Below, in pieces: positions 27,728-36,047 of a stretch of 64,000 nt of DNA. Position numbers and translations under genes: made by a program. The stretch covers positions 308,959-372,958 of the forward strand of contig NZ_JAHQCX010000005.1 of the NCBI RefSeq assembly GCF_019042245.1. Reading direction: 5' to 3'. Position 1 is the first letter of the stretch, and every line of letters begins with the position of its first letter. The DNA comes from Diplocloster modestus (GTDB lineage: Bacteria > Bacillota > Clostridia > Lachnospirales > Lachnospiraceae). The notes under the pieces were generated by a model. It made no database searches. It had not been told where the DNA came from and was given only the letters and a program-made list of their open reading frames with translations.

Positions 27728-28900
27728 TTACGGACAAGCCTCCTCAAATTTAATCACAAGATAATCATCCCTATACTGGGCCGAATGGATCGGAAGATGC
27801 CGGCACTCCAGCGGAAGCGGAAATCTTCGGGTCTCGTTCCTTACACTTAAGATTAGTTCTTCCTCGCTTTGTTTCAGATCCAGGTCCCCTTTGTCCGCAA
27901 AAGGCAGGAAGATCCTTATGGTTATACAGCCAGGTTCTTTTTGAAGGTGAAATATCTCTTTCCGGAAAAAAATGTCTGAGGGATCGGCGTCCTGGAATAA
28001 CTGACGGCCGAGAACCAGAAGTTCTGGAATGGTGCGCGCCTCTTTTGGCTGCAGCTCCAGTTGGAAACGAGGGATTTCCGAGAAGCTTTGCCTGATTTCC
28101 CGGAGGCCTTCTTCCTGGTGTTCGATCCACTTGCTGAAGTAGCCTTCCATGGCCTGGGCGGGATAGATTCTGTTGATAATGACGGCATCAACATTATAGT
28201 TGAACAGGTAAAGACAGGTGAAGGTCCGTCTGGTCTCCTGAATAACTATTTTTTCAGGAGTGGTTACCAGGCGGATGCTGAGCGTTTCTTTGTCTAACAG
28301 CAGTCTTTGAAGACGCTGCATTTTGTCCATTAGGTACTCAATATCATCGAATACGCTGTCCGGGGGCATTGGGATTTTTGTGATTTTTTCTATGGCCGGC
28401 CCTGCGATTTTGGCGCTCTTTCGCTTAAAGGGAAGAATCTTTTCCATAAAAACGGACAGCATCTCCGGATATTTCAGAAGGGAAAGTGTCTCTCCGGTGG
28501 GAGCGCAATCTACAATCAGGGCATCATAGGTGTTATCTTCATAAATATCCAGGATGCGGAACATGGCAAATAGCTCTTCCAGACCCGGAAATACCAACAG
28601 TTCTTCTACCTCGATCCCTCCTTCCCCTTTTATGGTCAGCATTCTCTTCAGGTAGCTTCTCAGATGTCCCCAGCTTCTTTCGTTTTCGAGCAGGGTGTCG
28701 ATTTCCAGGGCATCCAGATTTTCCTGTATTTTGATTATTTCTCTGCCTATTTTTTTGTCAAATGCGTCTCCCAGGCTATGCGCCTGGTCCGTACTCATGA
28801 TCAGCACTCTTTTCCCTGACTCTGAAAGCCTCAGGGCGGTGGCGGCGGCCACTGTGGTCTTTCCAACTCCGCCTTTTCCTGTATAGATGATAATCCTCAT
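27728..28900 (-). CDS. ArsA/GET3-like ATPase, paralogue 2
   Basis: The 390-residue protein has a deviant Walker A IIYTGKGGVGKTTVA (3-17), switch I STDQAHSLGDAFD, switch II VDCAPTGETLSLLKYPEM and a C-terminal HSP20-like domain (ITIRIFLPFADKGDLDLKQ to the end), the ArsA_HSP20 layout. Such ATPases drive arsenite pumps or deliver tail-anchored membrane proteins. No arsB or arsR is nearby, so arsenite transport is not supported. It shares its plan with the gene at 29375-30547 and the two may form a heterodimer. Confidence 0.85.
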   Translation of the reverse strand: MRIIIYTGKGGVGKTTVAAATALRLSESGKRVLIMSTDQAHSLGDAFDKKIGREIIKIQENLDALEIDTLLENERSWGHLRSYLKRMLTIKGEGGIEVEELLVFPGLEELFAMFRILDIYEDNTYDALIVDCAPTGETLSLLKYPEMLSVFMEKILPFKRKSAKIAGPAIEKITKIPMPPDSVFDDIEYLMDKMQRLQRLLLDKETLSIRLVTTPEKIVIQETRRTFTCLYLFNYNVDAVIINRIYPAQAMEGYFSKWIEHQEEGLREIRQSFSEIPRFQLELQPKEARTIPELLVLGRQLFQDADPSDIFFRKEIFHLQKEPGCITIRIFLPFADKGDLDLKQSEEELILSVRNETRRFPLPLECRHLPIHSAQYRDDYLVIKFEEACP

Positions 28901-28944
28901 CTTCAGAACCTCCTCGTTCTCTGTTCGTTTTAGACATTTATTGA

Positions 28945-29292
28945 CTAGTCTTCTATATGAATCTTCCTTACACTGCCGGATTCCTGGGCCTCCCCCTGTC
29001 CGTCCGGTTCCTTTTGCATATGGGATGGAGGGGCCGCAGGCCTGGTTTTATCATGTTCCCAGGGCGCATATGGTCCAAAGGGCTTAGAATCGGTGCAGGT
29101 ATGGGCTGCCGCCGAAATGATGGTGTTCATAAGCTCTGCCCTGCATGAGGCCAGGCTTTCGGAAACCAGCGCTTCCAGCTCTTTGCCTATGGCTTCCAGG
29201 TGGAGAGATGCCTCTTCCGGTAGCAGCGCCTTCATTGCCAGCCATTCATAGTGTTTTGCTTCTTTTATACGATCTGTTCTGCTTTTATTCAT
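28945..29292 (-). CDS. unknown 115-residue protein between two ArsA-like genes
   Basis: I do not recognise it. Residues 1-70 are helical (RTDRIKEAKHYEWLAMKALL, then HLEAIGKELEALVSESLASC), the middle is Pro/Gly/His-rich and disordered, and it ends in SGSVRKIHIED. There is no membrane segment. The ATG at 29292 follows GGAGGAAAT; the longer frame is formed by two copies of a short repeat and is rejected. The conserved-looking charged tail could be a docking peptide for the ArsA proteins, which is speculation. Confidence 0.7.
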   Translation of the reverse strand: MNKSRTDRIKEAKHYEWLAMKALLPEEASLHLEAIGKELEALVSESLASCRAELMNTIISAAAHTCTDSKPFGPYAPWEHDKTRPAAPPSHMQKEPDGQGEAQESGSVRKIHIED

Positions 29293-29294
29293 AT

Positions 29295-29387
29295 TTCCTC
29301 CGTGATGTGCATTATTTTGCACATATAGGTATGGGTGAGCATCCCTTTGTTCAACCGTTCCTCCGTGATGTGCATTATTTTGCACAT
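29295..29387. repeat. two identical 30-base stem-loop repeats around arsA-like gene junction
   Basis: A 30-base unit occurs at 29295-29324 and 29358-29387. Each contains the palindrome ATGTGCATTATTTTGCACAT (ATGTGCA arms). Copy 1 supplies the ribosome-binding site of the small gene and copy 2 covers the stop codon of the upstream ArsA gene. A related unit with the flanking TATGGGTGA and TTTGTTCAACC segments is at 44349-44400. Confidence 0.8.
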
Positions 29388-30547
29388 TCCTGCCTGAATC
29401 TAAGCCGGAGCTTCCCGTCTTCTAACTTGGCCGAGGTGATCATATAGGTCTTCAGCGCATTTGGCAGAGGAATATTCCTCTTATAGTTACCCAGACGTAT
29501 CACTGCTTCCGTCTCTGTCTGATAGACATCCAGTTCTTCTTTCCGGGCATTCGGTATGAAAACGGTCAAAATATACCCATCGTCCACCTGCTCAAACTGT
29601 TCCCGTCTAACCTGTATGGAAGATTCAAACACTTCTTTCCCCGACAGTGCGTCCTTGCAGATCCGCTCCACTGCCTTTGTCCCCCTTACTTCCTCTTCAT
29701 ACCATGGAATAGAACAGAGGGGAATCTCTCTAAAGCTCTCTTCCAGCTGAGTAATATATTTTTTCTGAATTTTCAACCACTCGTCAAAGAACGGATTACC
29801 GATGTCCGCTGGAATTACCCGGTTGATATACAATCCATCCACGTTAAAGTTATACAGATTCATGTACATATAGTTTCGCTTTGTCTCTTCCACCACCATT
29901 TTTTCAGGTATGGCCACCAGCCGTATGCTGGTGGTATTCCTGTCTTTTAAGAGTTCCTGGAGCTGGATCAGTTTCAGATACATACGTTCGATATCGGTCA
30001 TGGCCTGCCGGTTCGGAAGCTCCAGTTCAAACAGCCGCTTTGAGACCGGCGACAGTACCCGCATCGCCACTTTTCCCATCGGAAACAGCTTCTCCATGTA
30101 CCAGGAAAGCAGCTCTGGGAATTTTAGCAGTGACAAGGTCTCTCCGGTCGGCGCACAGTCTACGATAATCCTCTCATAGGCACCTGTATCCCGGATTTCC
30201 GCGATCTTTAAAAGGGAAAACAGTTCTTCCATTCCGGGAAGCATTCCGAAGTCTTCCATACTCTTACCGCTGCTGTCTGGCAGCATTTTACCGATGCATT
30301 CCATGATATCCCAGAAATCCTGTTCCATTACATAATTGGGATCTATCTCATAGAGATCCAGGTTCTCCCGCTGACACACCGGTTCTTTTCCCAGCTTCAC
30401 CTCAAATACATCTCCCAGATTATGCGCCATATCTGTACTGACCAGCAGCGTACGCTTTCCCTCCCCGGCGCTTAAAACCGCGTGCGCAGCTGACACACTG
30501 GTTTTTCCTACACCGCCTTTTCCTGTAAAAATATAAATTCTGCTCAT
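29375..30547 (-). CDS. ArsA/GET3-like ATPase, paralogue 1
   Basis: The 390-residue protein has IYIFTGKGGVGKTSVS (4-19), STDMAHNLGDVFE, IIVDCAPTGETLSLLKFPEL and a C-terminal HSP20-like domain with DVYQTETEAVIRLGNYKR. It is first in the operon and followed by a small unknown protein and a second paralogue. The two have the same length but differ throughout, which suggests an old duplication and a heteromeric complex. Target delivery to the membrane is the family role most compatible with the context. Confidence 0.86.
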   Translation of the reverse strand: MSRIYIFTGKGGVGKTSVSAAHAVLSAGEGKRTLLVSTDMAHNLGDVFEVKLGKEPVCQRENLDLYEIDPNYVMEQDFWDIMECIGKMLPDSSGKSMEDFGMLPGMEELFSLLKIAEIRDTGAYERIIVDCAPTGETLSLLKFPELLSWYMEKLFPMGKVAMRVLSPVSKRLFELELPNRQAMTDIERMYLKLIQLQELLKDRNTTSIRLVAIPEKMVVEETKRNYMYMNLYNFNVDGLYINRVIPADIGNPFFDEWLKIQKKYITQLEESFREIPLCSIPWYEEEVRGTKAVERICKDALSGKEVFESSIQVRREQFEQVDDGYILTVFIPNARKEELDVYQTETEAVIRLGNYKRNIPLPNALKTYMITSAKLEDGKLRLRFRQECAK

Positions 30548-30653
30548 CCTGCACCTCCTGATATCATTGAGAAAAATTCAGATTTCGTTTGTCGTTGTGC
30601 TCTAACTAGTTCTGCAATTGAATATTTCGAATCCCGAAGTATAGGTTTCAGCA

Positions 30654-30680
30654 AAAGGGTCCCTATTCATAGACCCTTTA
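30654..30680 (-). terminator. hairpin at the end of marR
   Basis: On the minus strand AAAGGGTC and GACCCTTTT pair around an 11-base loop. It overlaps the marR stop codon and could attenuate read-through into the ArsA genes. Confidence 0.6.
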
Positions 30681-31181
30681 ACTGATTGGTATTTTCCTTA
30701 CTTTACGTCTTTGCGTCTGTTTCTCTTTTTCTTCCTTCATAACTATCTTTAACTTATCCATCATGCGGAAAAATAGGTTCAACTCCTCTTGGCTGAAGTT
30801 CTCCAGCACTTTTGTACCATAATACATAATCTCGTTTATGATGGCCAGTATCTGTTCCATCCCTTTTGTGCTCAGCTGAATCGTCACAACCCTTTTATCT
30901 TCCTCACTGCGGACTCTCAGAACGATTCCCCGTTTCTCCAGCCTGCCCACGATGCCCGTGGCAGTGTTCAACGGCACATTCATATACTCCGCCGCCCTGG
31001 TCATGTTCACTTCCTTCTCCCGATACAGCAGCCATAGCAGGAACAGCTCATTTTTGGAACAATCCAACAGGATGTTCTGCCAGATCTCCGGAGCCAGAAG
31101 CTCCTTCACCTCGTCCACAAATGCCGCAATATTCTGTTCTAGTTCCTGTCCTGTCTCATTCTTCCTCATCGCCGCCACCAT
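30678..31181 (-). CDS. MarR family transcriptional regulator
   Basis: The 167-residue protein has the MarR winged helix: KEVNMTRAAEYMNVPLNTAT (recognition part), VGRLEKRGIVLRVRSEEDKR (wing), then long dimerisation helices. It lies upstream of the twin ArsA genes and is probably their regulator. TAGTTCG repeats in its own promoter suggest autoregulation. The ligand is unknown. Confidence 0.9.
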   Translation of the reverse strand: MVAAMRKNETGQELEQNIAAFVDEVKELLAPEIWQNILLDCSKNELFLLWLLYREKEVNMTRAAEYMNVPLNTATGIVGRLEKRGIVLRVRSEEDKRVVTIQLSTKGMEQILAIINEIMYYGTKVLENFSQEELNLFFRMMDKLKIVMKEEKEKQTQRRKVRKIPIS

Positions 31182-31194
31182 TTACTTCTTTATT

Positions 31195-31235
31195 CGAACT
31201 ATTTTAATTCTACACCCGAACTAATTGTCTGTCAA
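31195..31235 (-). promoter_or_regulatory. marR promoter with two TAGTTCG operator repeats
   Basis: On the minus strand TTGACA (31230-31235), 17 bases and TAGAAT (31207-31212) form the promoter. TAGTTCG occurs in the spacer (31217-31223) and 22 bases downstream (31195-31201), two helical turns apart. A related GAACTAGTT lies before the first ArsA gene near 30604. Confidence 0.55.
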
Positions 31236-31359
31236 CCTTTCCCGCACATCCATCAGTATTCTTTCCACTTAATGTCAAATAAAATCTCCGTTCCACACTG
31301 TACAAGGCCTGTATCTTATAGTATGCTTCTCTTAATCAAATGATAAAGAAGGTATCGGA

Positions 31360-32274
31360 ATGACCCCTGCTATACAGGAAGCGATCGAAGTTCTTCTGAA
31401 CCATTCGGACACTTACGGCTGTCTGCATATAGAATGTAATCAGGAGATTATGGATGAATTATTTCTATATATAAAGGAACACATGCACGGCAAAAACGCG
31501 GCGTACATCACACTTCAGGAGAAGGGATATGAGAGGGATACCGTTCGCAGTTATCTGCGTTTTTTTCACGAGCTTTTCGGAGAAACCCGGGATCTGGATA
31601 CGGTGATGGAAGACTTCGGCCTGCTGGGCTTATCCCGCCGGCGGATGAGGGACTTAAAGCCAGGGGAATGCATGAAGACGCACCTGGCCCGTATCAGTAT
31701 GCAGAGAGCGGAGTTTTGTTTCCTGGAAGAGCCGCTGCTGAATCTGGACGAGGACGGAACGAAGAAAGTTCTGCACTGGGTGGATGAGCAATGTGACAAT
31801 GGCGTTTCTTTTATTACCGCTCATTCCTCTCTTCGTCATACCCTTCTAATGCCTGGAACCGCTTTTTATTATGAAAACGGAACTTTTCACCAGGTAGAAC
31901 ATGAGGAGGATTCCGGCACCTGTGAGGAGGATATATTCGAAATATTAAAGATTCCGGCCAAATCCGGGAGCCGGGTTCTGTTCTTTGATCCAAAAGACAT
32001 TGATTATGTGGAAAGTTCAAACAAAAATAATTATGTATCCGTCCGGGGCGAGCTTTTTCTGGTGCAGAGCACGATGGATCAGCTGGAAGAAAATCTGAAA
32101 AAATCCGGTTTTTTCCGCTGCCACCGATCTTATCTGGTAAATCTGCAGAAGGTGGAACGGTTTGAGAAATGGACAAAGAACAGTTATGTCCTGGTTTTAA
32201 ATAATCAGGCCAAAAGCCAGGTTCCACTATCCAAGGGGCGGCTGGCTGAATTAAAAGAAACTTTCCACTGGTAG
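31360..32274 (+). CDS. LytTR regulator with degenerate ABC-ATPase-like N-terminal domain
   Basis: The 304-residue protein fuses a remnant ABC-type domain (no Walker A; a signature-like LKPGECMKTHLARI near residues 104-117 and a Walker-B-like FLEEPLLNLDEDG) to a C-terminal LytTR DNA-binding domain starting about residue 205 (DIDYVESSNKNNYVSV and FFRCHRSYLVNLQKVERF). This fused family is found beside ABC exporters that it regulates. It stands 160 bases before such an exporter. ATP binding is unlikely without a P-loop, so the N-terminal part may be a sensor or docking module. Confidence 0.85.
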   Translation: MTPAIQEAIEVLLNHSDTYGCLHIECNQEIMDELFLYIKEHMHGKNAAYITLQEKGYERDTVRSYLRFFHELFGETRDLDTVMEDFGLLGLSRRRMRDLKPGECMKTHLARISMQRAEFCFLEEPLLNLDEDGTKKVLHWVDEQCDNGVSFITAHSSLRHTLLMPGTAFYYENGTFHQVEHEEDSGTCEEDIFEILKIPAKSGSRVLFFDPKDIDYVESSNKNNYVSVRGELFLVQSTMDQLEENLKKSGFFRCHRSYLVNLQKVERFEKWTKNSYVLVLNNQAKSQVPLSKGRLAELKETFHW

Positions 32275-32434
32275 CTGTTTATCCCTTTTCTTCTCCATTC
32301 GTCCATCTGCATGCTCCATTCGTCGGATTACAGGCTCTTTCGGTCATCAAAAAACGCTGTCCGGTACGAAATACTTGTAATCATTTTCAGATATGGCATA
32401 ATGGTAAAAAACTTAACAAAGGAGACCTGAAGTT

Positions 32435-33277
32435 ATGGAAGAAATGATTTTTCTGGAAAATGTCAGCCTTCATTTCGGCACCACATTTTCTCTGGATCAT
32501 ATCAGCTTCTGTGTGAAGCCCGGTGAGGTGTTCGGATTCCTTGGGCCAAGCGGCGCCGGTAAAACTACCACGATCAAATTATTAACACGGCAATTGCAGA
32601 AAGAGGAAGGGATCATCCGCGTCCTGGGCAAAGACATCCGCTCGGTCACCCGGGATGATTATGACCGGATCGGTATCCTGTCCGATACCAATGGACTCTA
32701 CGAGCGGATGACGATTGAAGAAAATCTGCTGTTTTTTGCCAGGATCCGAAATGTATCCAGGCAGGATGTGGAGACCCTATTAAAAAGGATGAATCTGGTC
32801 GAAACCCGAAAGACTTTGATCAAGAAATGTTCCAAAGGAATGCGCCAGCGGACTGTACTGGCTGCCGCCATTTTACATAAGCCCGCGCTTTTATTTCTGG
32901 ATGAGCCCACCAGCGGCCTGGATCCAGCCAATATACATGAGGTTCATATGATGCTACAGGAGTTGAACAAAAGCGGTACCACTATCTTTTTGACCACCCA
33001 TAATATGGAAGAAGCCGACAAACTCTGTAATCGGATCGGTATCCTGAATGAAGGCAGATTAATCCTCACCGGCTCACCGGAAGAGCTGAAGCTTAAGTTC
33101 GCTCAGGATCAGATCCAGGTTCTCACCAAAGATAAAGAACGGCTTACCTTTTCCAAGGACAGGGAGGGCGCCCAAAAAATTATGGAACTCATTTCATCCG
33201 GCCAATGCCTGACGATCCATTCCCAGGAGCCGAATCTGGAAGAAATCTTTTTACAATTGACAGGGAGGGGACTATGA
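32435..33277 (+). CDS. ABC exporter ATPase
   Basis: The 280-residue protein has Walker A GPSGAGKTT, signature CSKGMRQRTVLAAA, Walker B LLFLDEPTSGLD and switch His in LTTHNMEE. It is a CcmA/DRI-type ATPase of exporters for drugs, peptides or lantibiotics. Its stop overlaps the permease start by four bases (ATGA), so the two are translationally coupled. AAAGGAGACC precedes the ATG. Confidence 0.93.
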   Translation: MEEMIFLENVSLHFGTTFSLDHISFCVKPGEVFGFLGPSGAGKTTTIKLLTRQLQKEEGIIRVLGKDIRSVTRDDYDRIGILSDTNGLYERMTIEENLLFFARIRNVSRQDVETLLKRMNLVETRKTLIKKCSKGMRQRTVLAAAILHKPALLFLDEPTSGLDPANIHEVHMMLQELNKSGTTIFLTTHNMEEADKLCNRIGILNEGRLILTGSPEELKLKFAQDQIQVLTKDKERLTFSKDREGAQKIMELISSGQCLTIHSQEPNLEEIFLQLTGRGL

Positions 33278-33999
33278 TGAATATCTCACTACGCAAATGG
33301 AATGCTTTATTTAAAAAAGATCTCTCTGATTATCTGAAAAACCCGGCGATGTTTATCTGTAACCTGATCCCGTTAATGTTCGTCGTTTTATATAACTTTC
33401 TGCCCCTCGATATCAGCGGAGACAAGTCCCTATTTTTATTGACCATCGGTATGCTGCTGAATTCCTGCATGTGCGCGATCGTGGTTCCATCCACGTCGAT
33501 TGCGGAGGAAAAGGAAAAATATACGCTGCGCACCCTGATTCTCTCCAATGTGAGCGCGGCCGAGTTCTATTTGTCAAAGATCTGCATGGGCATCGTCATC
33601 ACTATGGCGGGGAATCTCCTGGTTTTCCTGTTATCCAAAACGGAGCTCACTTATCTGCCGGCTTATCTGCTGTTCACCTTCCTGGGAACCCTTTGTCTGG
33701 TCATGTTAAGCGCGGTCATCGGTTCTGTCTGCAGGGACCAGATGAGTACCAGCATTCTGCAGGTACCCCTTATGCTGGTGCTGCTGATTCCCTCCATGTT
33801 CTCCGGGGCGTTCAAACTGTTCCGCTATATTTCTTACATTTCGCCCATAGACGCCTCATTGCAGCTCTACTATAATGCGGTGAAGGGCGAGCTGTTTTCC
33901 GGGAAATCAGCGGTCCGGCTCTGTATCATCGTGGTCTGGGTGATAGGCGGGTCCTTATTATTCAGCTTTATATATAAAAAAAGAGGCTTCGATAATTAA
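33274..33999 (+). CDS. ABC exporter permease, ABC-2 type
   Basis: The 241-residue membrane protein begins MMNISLRKWNALFKKDL and has about six membrane segments in the ABC-2 layout with the EEKEKYTLRTLILSNVSAAEF coupling helix in the first cytoplasmic loop. It works with the ATPase encoded by the overlapping gene. Start by ATGA overlap; the longer frame from 33205 is rejected. The exported compound is unknown. Confidence 0.88.
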   Translation: MMNISLRKWNALFKKDLSDYLKNPAMFICNLIPLMFVVLYNFLPLDISGDKSLFLLTIGMLLNSCMCAIVVPSTSIAEEKEKYTLRTLILSNVSAAEFYLSKICMGIVITMAGNLLVFLLSKTELTYLPAYLLFTFLGTLCLVMLSAVIGSVCRDQMSTSILQVPLMLVLLIPSMFSGAFKLFRYISYISPIDASLQLYYNAVKGELFSGKSAVRLCIIVVWVIGGSLLFSFIYKKRGFDN

Positions 34000-34094
34000 G
34001 CACTCTGCTGCGGAGCGTTTTTTATATCATGATTGCAAGCAATCATGGTACCCTCCGGGGATGCACACTCTTTCCTATAACTATGAAATTAAAA

Positions 34095-34115
34095 CAGCGG
34101 GCCGCCGGCCCGCTG
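34095..34115 (-). terminator. terminator of the rpiB-like gene
   Basis: CAGCGGGCC and GGCCCGCTG arms, followed on the minus strand by a TTTTAATTTC tract, three bases beyond the gene end. Confidence 0.8.
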
Positions 34116-34118
34116 CTC

Positions 34119-34685
34119 TTATTCTGGTTTATCCATCAAAGAGAGCTCCACATCTCCCATTCTCTTCACTTCAAAACCATTTTTCTTAAACTCTTCATAA
34201 TCGAATGCATCCAGTTCGTCACAGGCCAGTTTATGGAATTCATAGAAATTCGGCCACCACTCATAGCCGTCTCCCAGATTATGGGTCAAAAAGGCCTCCG
34301 CGATCTCTTTCCCCATCTGAGGCGCCACGTAAAATGCTCCCATAGCCAGGACATTCACACCGTTACCGGTTATCGCCCGCAATGCGGCCGGTACGCTCTC
34401 CACCACCCCGGAGAACACGCCCGGGCATTTGCTGGCCGCGATATGGATCCCCATACCGGTACCGCAGAAGAGCAGCGCACGCTCATATTCCCCCTCCGTA
34501 ATCTTAGCTCCAGCTTTGAGACCGATCCGGTGGAACATTTCCGGATCCTCCTCGTCCGCTGATTTTACGCCGATATCGGTGACTTTCCAGCCTTTACTTT
34601 TTAAATACTCCACAACTGCTTCTTTCAAGGGAAATCCTGCAAAATCCGCTCCTACCAACACATACTTGTCTTTTACTGTTTTCAT
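34119..34685 (-). CDS. RpiB/LacA-LacB-like sugar isomerase, extended form
   Basis: The 188-residue protein has the RpiB core: YVLVGADFAGFPLKEAV, LFCGTGMGIHIAAS with active-site Cys, and GVVESVPAALRAITGNGVNVLAMG. A C-terminal extension of about 40 residues (GYEWWPNFYEFHKLACDELD) is not in typical RpiB. This places it in the extended subgroup whose substrates are unclear. The ATG at 34685 lies 9 bases after GGAG; the ATG two codons earlier is too close. It is preceded by two AAACGTTTTAA operators and by a LacI gene. Confidence 0.8.
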   Translation of the reverse strand: MKTVKDKYVLVGADFAGFPLKEAVVEYLKSKGWKVTDIGVKSADEEDPEMFHRIGLKAGAKITEGEYERALLFCGTGMGIHIAASKCPGVFSGVVESVPAALRAITGNGVNVLAMGAFYVAPQMGKEIAEAFLTHNLGDGYEWWPNFYEFHKLACDELDAFDYEEFKKNGFEVKRMGDVELSLMDKPE

Positions 34686-34721
34686 TCTCATTCTCTCCTT
34701 TTTATATTTATTTAGCTCTCA

Positions 34722-34735
34722 TTCAAACGTTTTAA
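34722..34735. promoter_or_regulatory. LacI-type operator 1 (TTCAAACGTTTTAA)
   Basis: The palindrome with central ACGT lies about 37 bases before the isomerase start. It is one of three near-identical copies around the lacI-rpiB pair, so it is likely the site of that regulator. Confidence 0.7.
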
Positions 34736-34792
34736 CGACCAGGATACCTTCTCTAACCTTTTCCCTCCAATCCTATTATTCTTTTCCCATCA

Positions 34793-34806
34793 TTCAAACG
34801 TTTTAA
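34793..34806. promoter_or_regulatory. LacI-type operator 2 (TTCAAACGTTTTAA)
   Basis: Identical to copy 1 and 71 bases away, between the lacI end and the isomerase. Two such sites could support DNA looping. Confidence 0.7.
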
Positions 34807-34823
34807 TGCCTATTATAATAACT

Positions 34824-35846
34824 CTAGCAAGATTCCCTGATTATAAGCTCCTGCTGTAGAGTAACATTTTCCACAATACCGTCCTCAATCCTGGCTCTGG
34901 TCATCCGCCAAAGTTCTTTCCCCAGCAGCTCTCTATCCTGATTCACAGTCGTCAGTCTGGGATGCACAAAACCCGCTATCGGCAGATTATCATAACCCAC
35001 CACCCCAAAGTCTCCCGGCACCTGATAACCTGCTTCCAAAAACGCCCGCAGCATCCCGATCGCCAGCAGATCAGAGGAAGCCAGGAAAGCCTCCGGAAGT
35101 TCCTCTTTCTTGTATCCCTGCAGTAAATCTTTCGTAAACTGATATCCGGCCCGCATATTATCCAGGCAAAGCTTTTCCGATATAAATACGTGCTCCTGCC
35201 GGAATTCATATCCATGAGCCCCAAGCACCTTTTTGTACCCTTCAAAGCGGTCCTGCAAGTTGGTCAAATCCAGTTTTTCCGAAATAAAACCAATCGACCG
35301 GTATCCTTTCTCCTTTAACATAGATACGACCTGATCTAATATCTTTCTATTATCATATTGAATATAAGGGATCTTACGCCCTTCCATCCGCCGGTCCGCC
35401 AGTATCACAGATATTCCCTGCCGGGTCAGTCTGTCGATCGCCTCTTCATCGTCGTGTCCATTCACAACCACTACCGCGTCCACATTATTCTGCACCAGGC
35501 TCTCCAGTTCTTTTTTCTCCCGTTCCGTAGAATATTCATAGCCCAAAATCAGAACCGTATAGCCATCCGCATCCGCCATCTCCATAAATGTACTGGCCAC
35601 CTGTGAATAAAAGCTGTTGTTCAGGTTCGGTATCATCAGCCCGATCATCCTGCTCTTCTTGGATCTCATATATCTGGCCATTGGATTTGGTTTATAATCA
35701 AGTTCCCGTACAGCCTCCCGCACCCGTTCCGTAGTCTCCGGCGATATGGGCGCCGTCCCGTTTATCACATGGGATACCGTACCGATCGTAACTCCCGCCC
35801 TCACAGCTACTTCTTTAATTGTAGTCCGTCTCCCTGTCTTAGCCAT
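34824..35846 (-). CDS. LacI family transcriptional regulator
   Basis: The 340-residue protein has an N-terminal HTH (TIKEVAVRAGVTIGTVSHVI, residues 9-28) and hinge (YKPNPMARYMRSKKS), then a sugar-binding effector domain starting MIGLMIPNLNNSFY. It reads in the same direction as the rpiB-like gene and is 139 bases upstream of it. Operators before both genes indicate autoregulation and control of the isomerase. Effector unknown. Confidence 0.92.
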   Translation of the reverse strand: MAKTGRRTTIKEVAVRAGVTIGTVSHVINGTAPISPETTERVREAVRELDYKPNPMARYMRSKKSRMIGLMIPNLNNSFYSQVASTFMEMADADGYTVLILGYEYSTEREKKELESLVQNNVDAVVVVNGHDDEEAIDRLTRQGISVILADRRMEGRKIPYIQYDNRKILDQVVSMLKEKGYRSIGFISEKLDLTNLQDRFEGYKKVLGAHGYEFRQEHVFISEKLCLDNMRAGYQFTKDLLQGYKKEELPEAFLASSDLLAIGMLRAFLEAGYQVPGDFGVVGYDNLPIAGFVHPRLTTVNQDRELLGKELWRMTRARIEDGIVENVTLQQELIIRESC

Positions 35847-35931
35847 CTTTCCAGTATCCCCTGTGCGCGTTATCTGATCCGTTGTCCCCGGCCAATACCC
35901 CAGCTAAAATCAAGCCCCGGTCCAGCACTCG

Positions 35932-35945
35932 TTAAAACGTTTTCA
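35932..35945. promoter_or_regulatory. LacI-type operator 3 (TTAAAACGTTTTCA)
   Basis: The third copy of the ACGT-centred palindrome, 86 bases before the lacI start, fits autoregulation. Confidence 0.65.
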
Positions 35946-36047
35946 TATATTTTAAATATATACTTTTCCAAGCCAAAAGTCAAGATTTCTGCTCCTGTTT
36001 TCCGCCTATTTTTCATCCCGTCCCCCATAGGAACTAATATAATTCGG

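Noticed and set aside
27728..30547. Arsenic resistance operon
   Set aside because: Only ArsA-like ATPases are present; arsB, arsC and ArsR are absent and the regulator is MarR-type.
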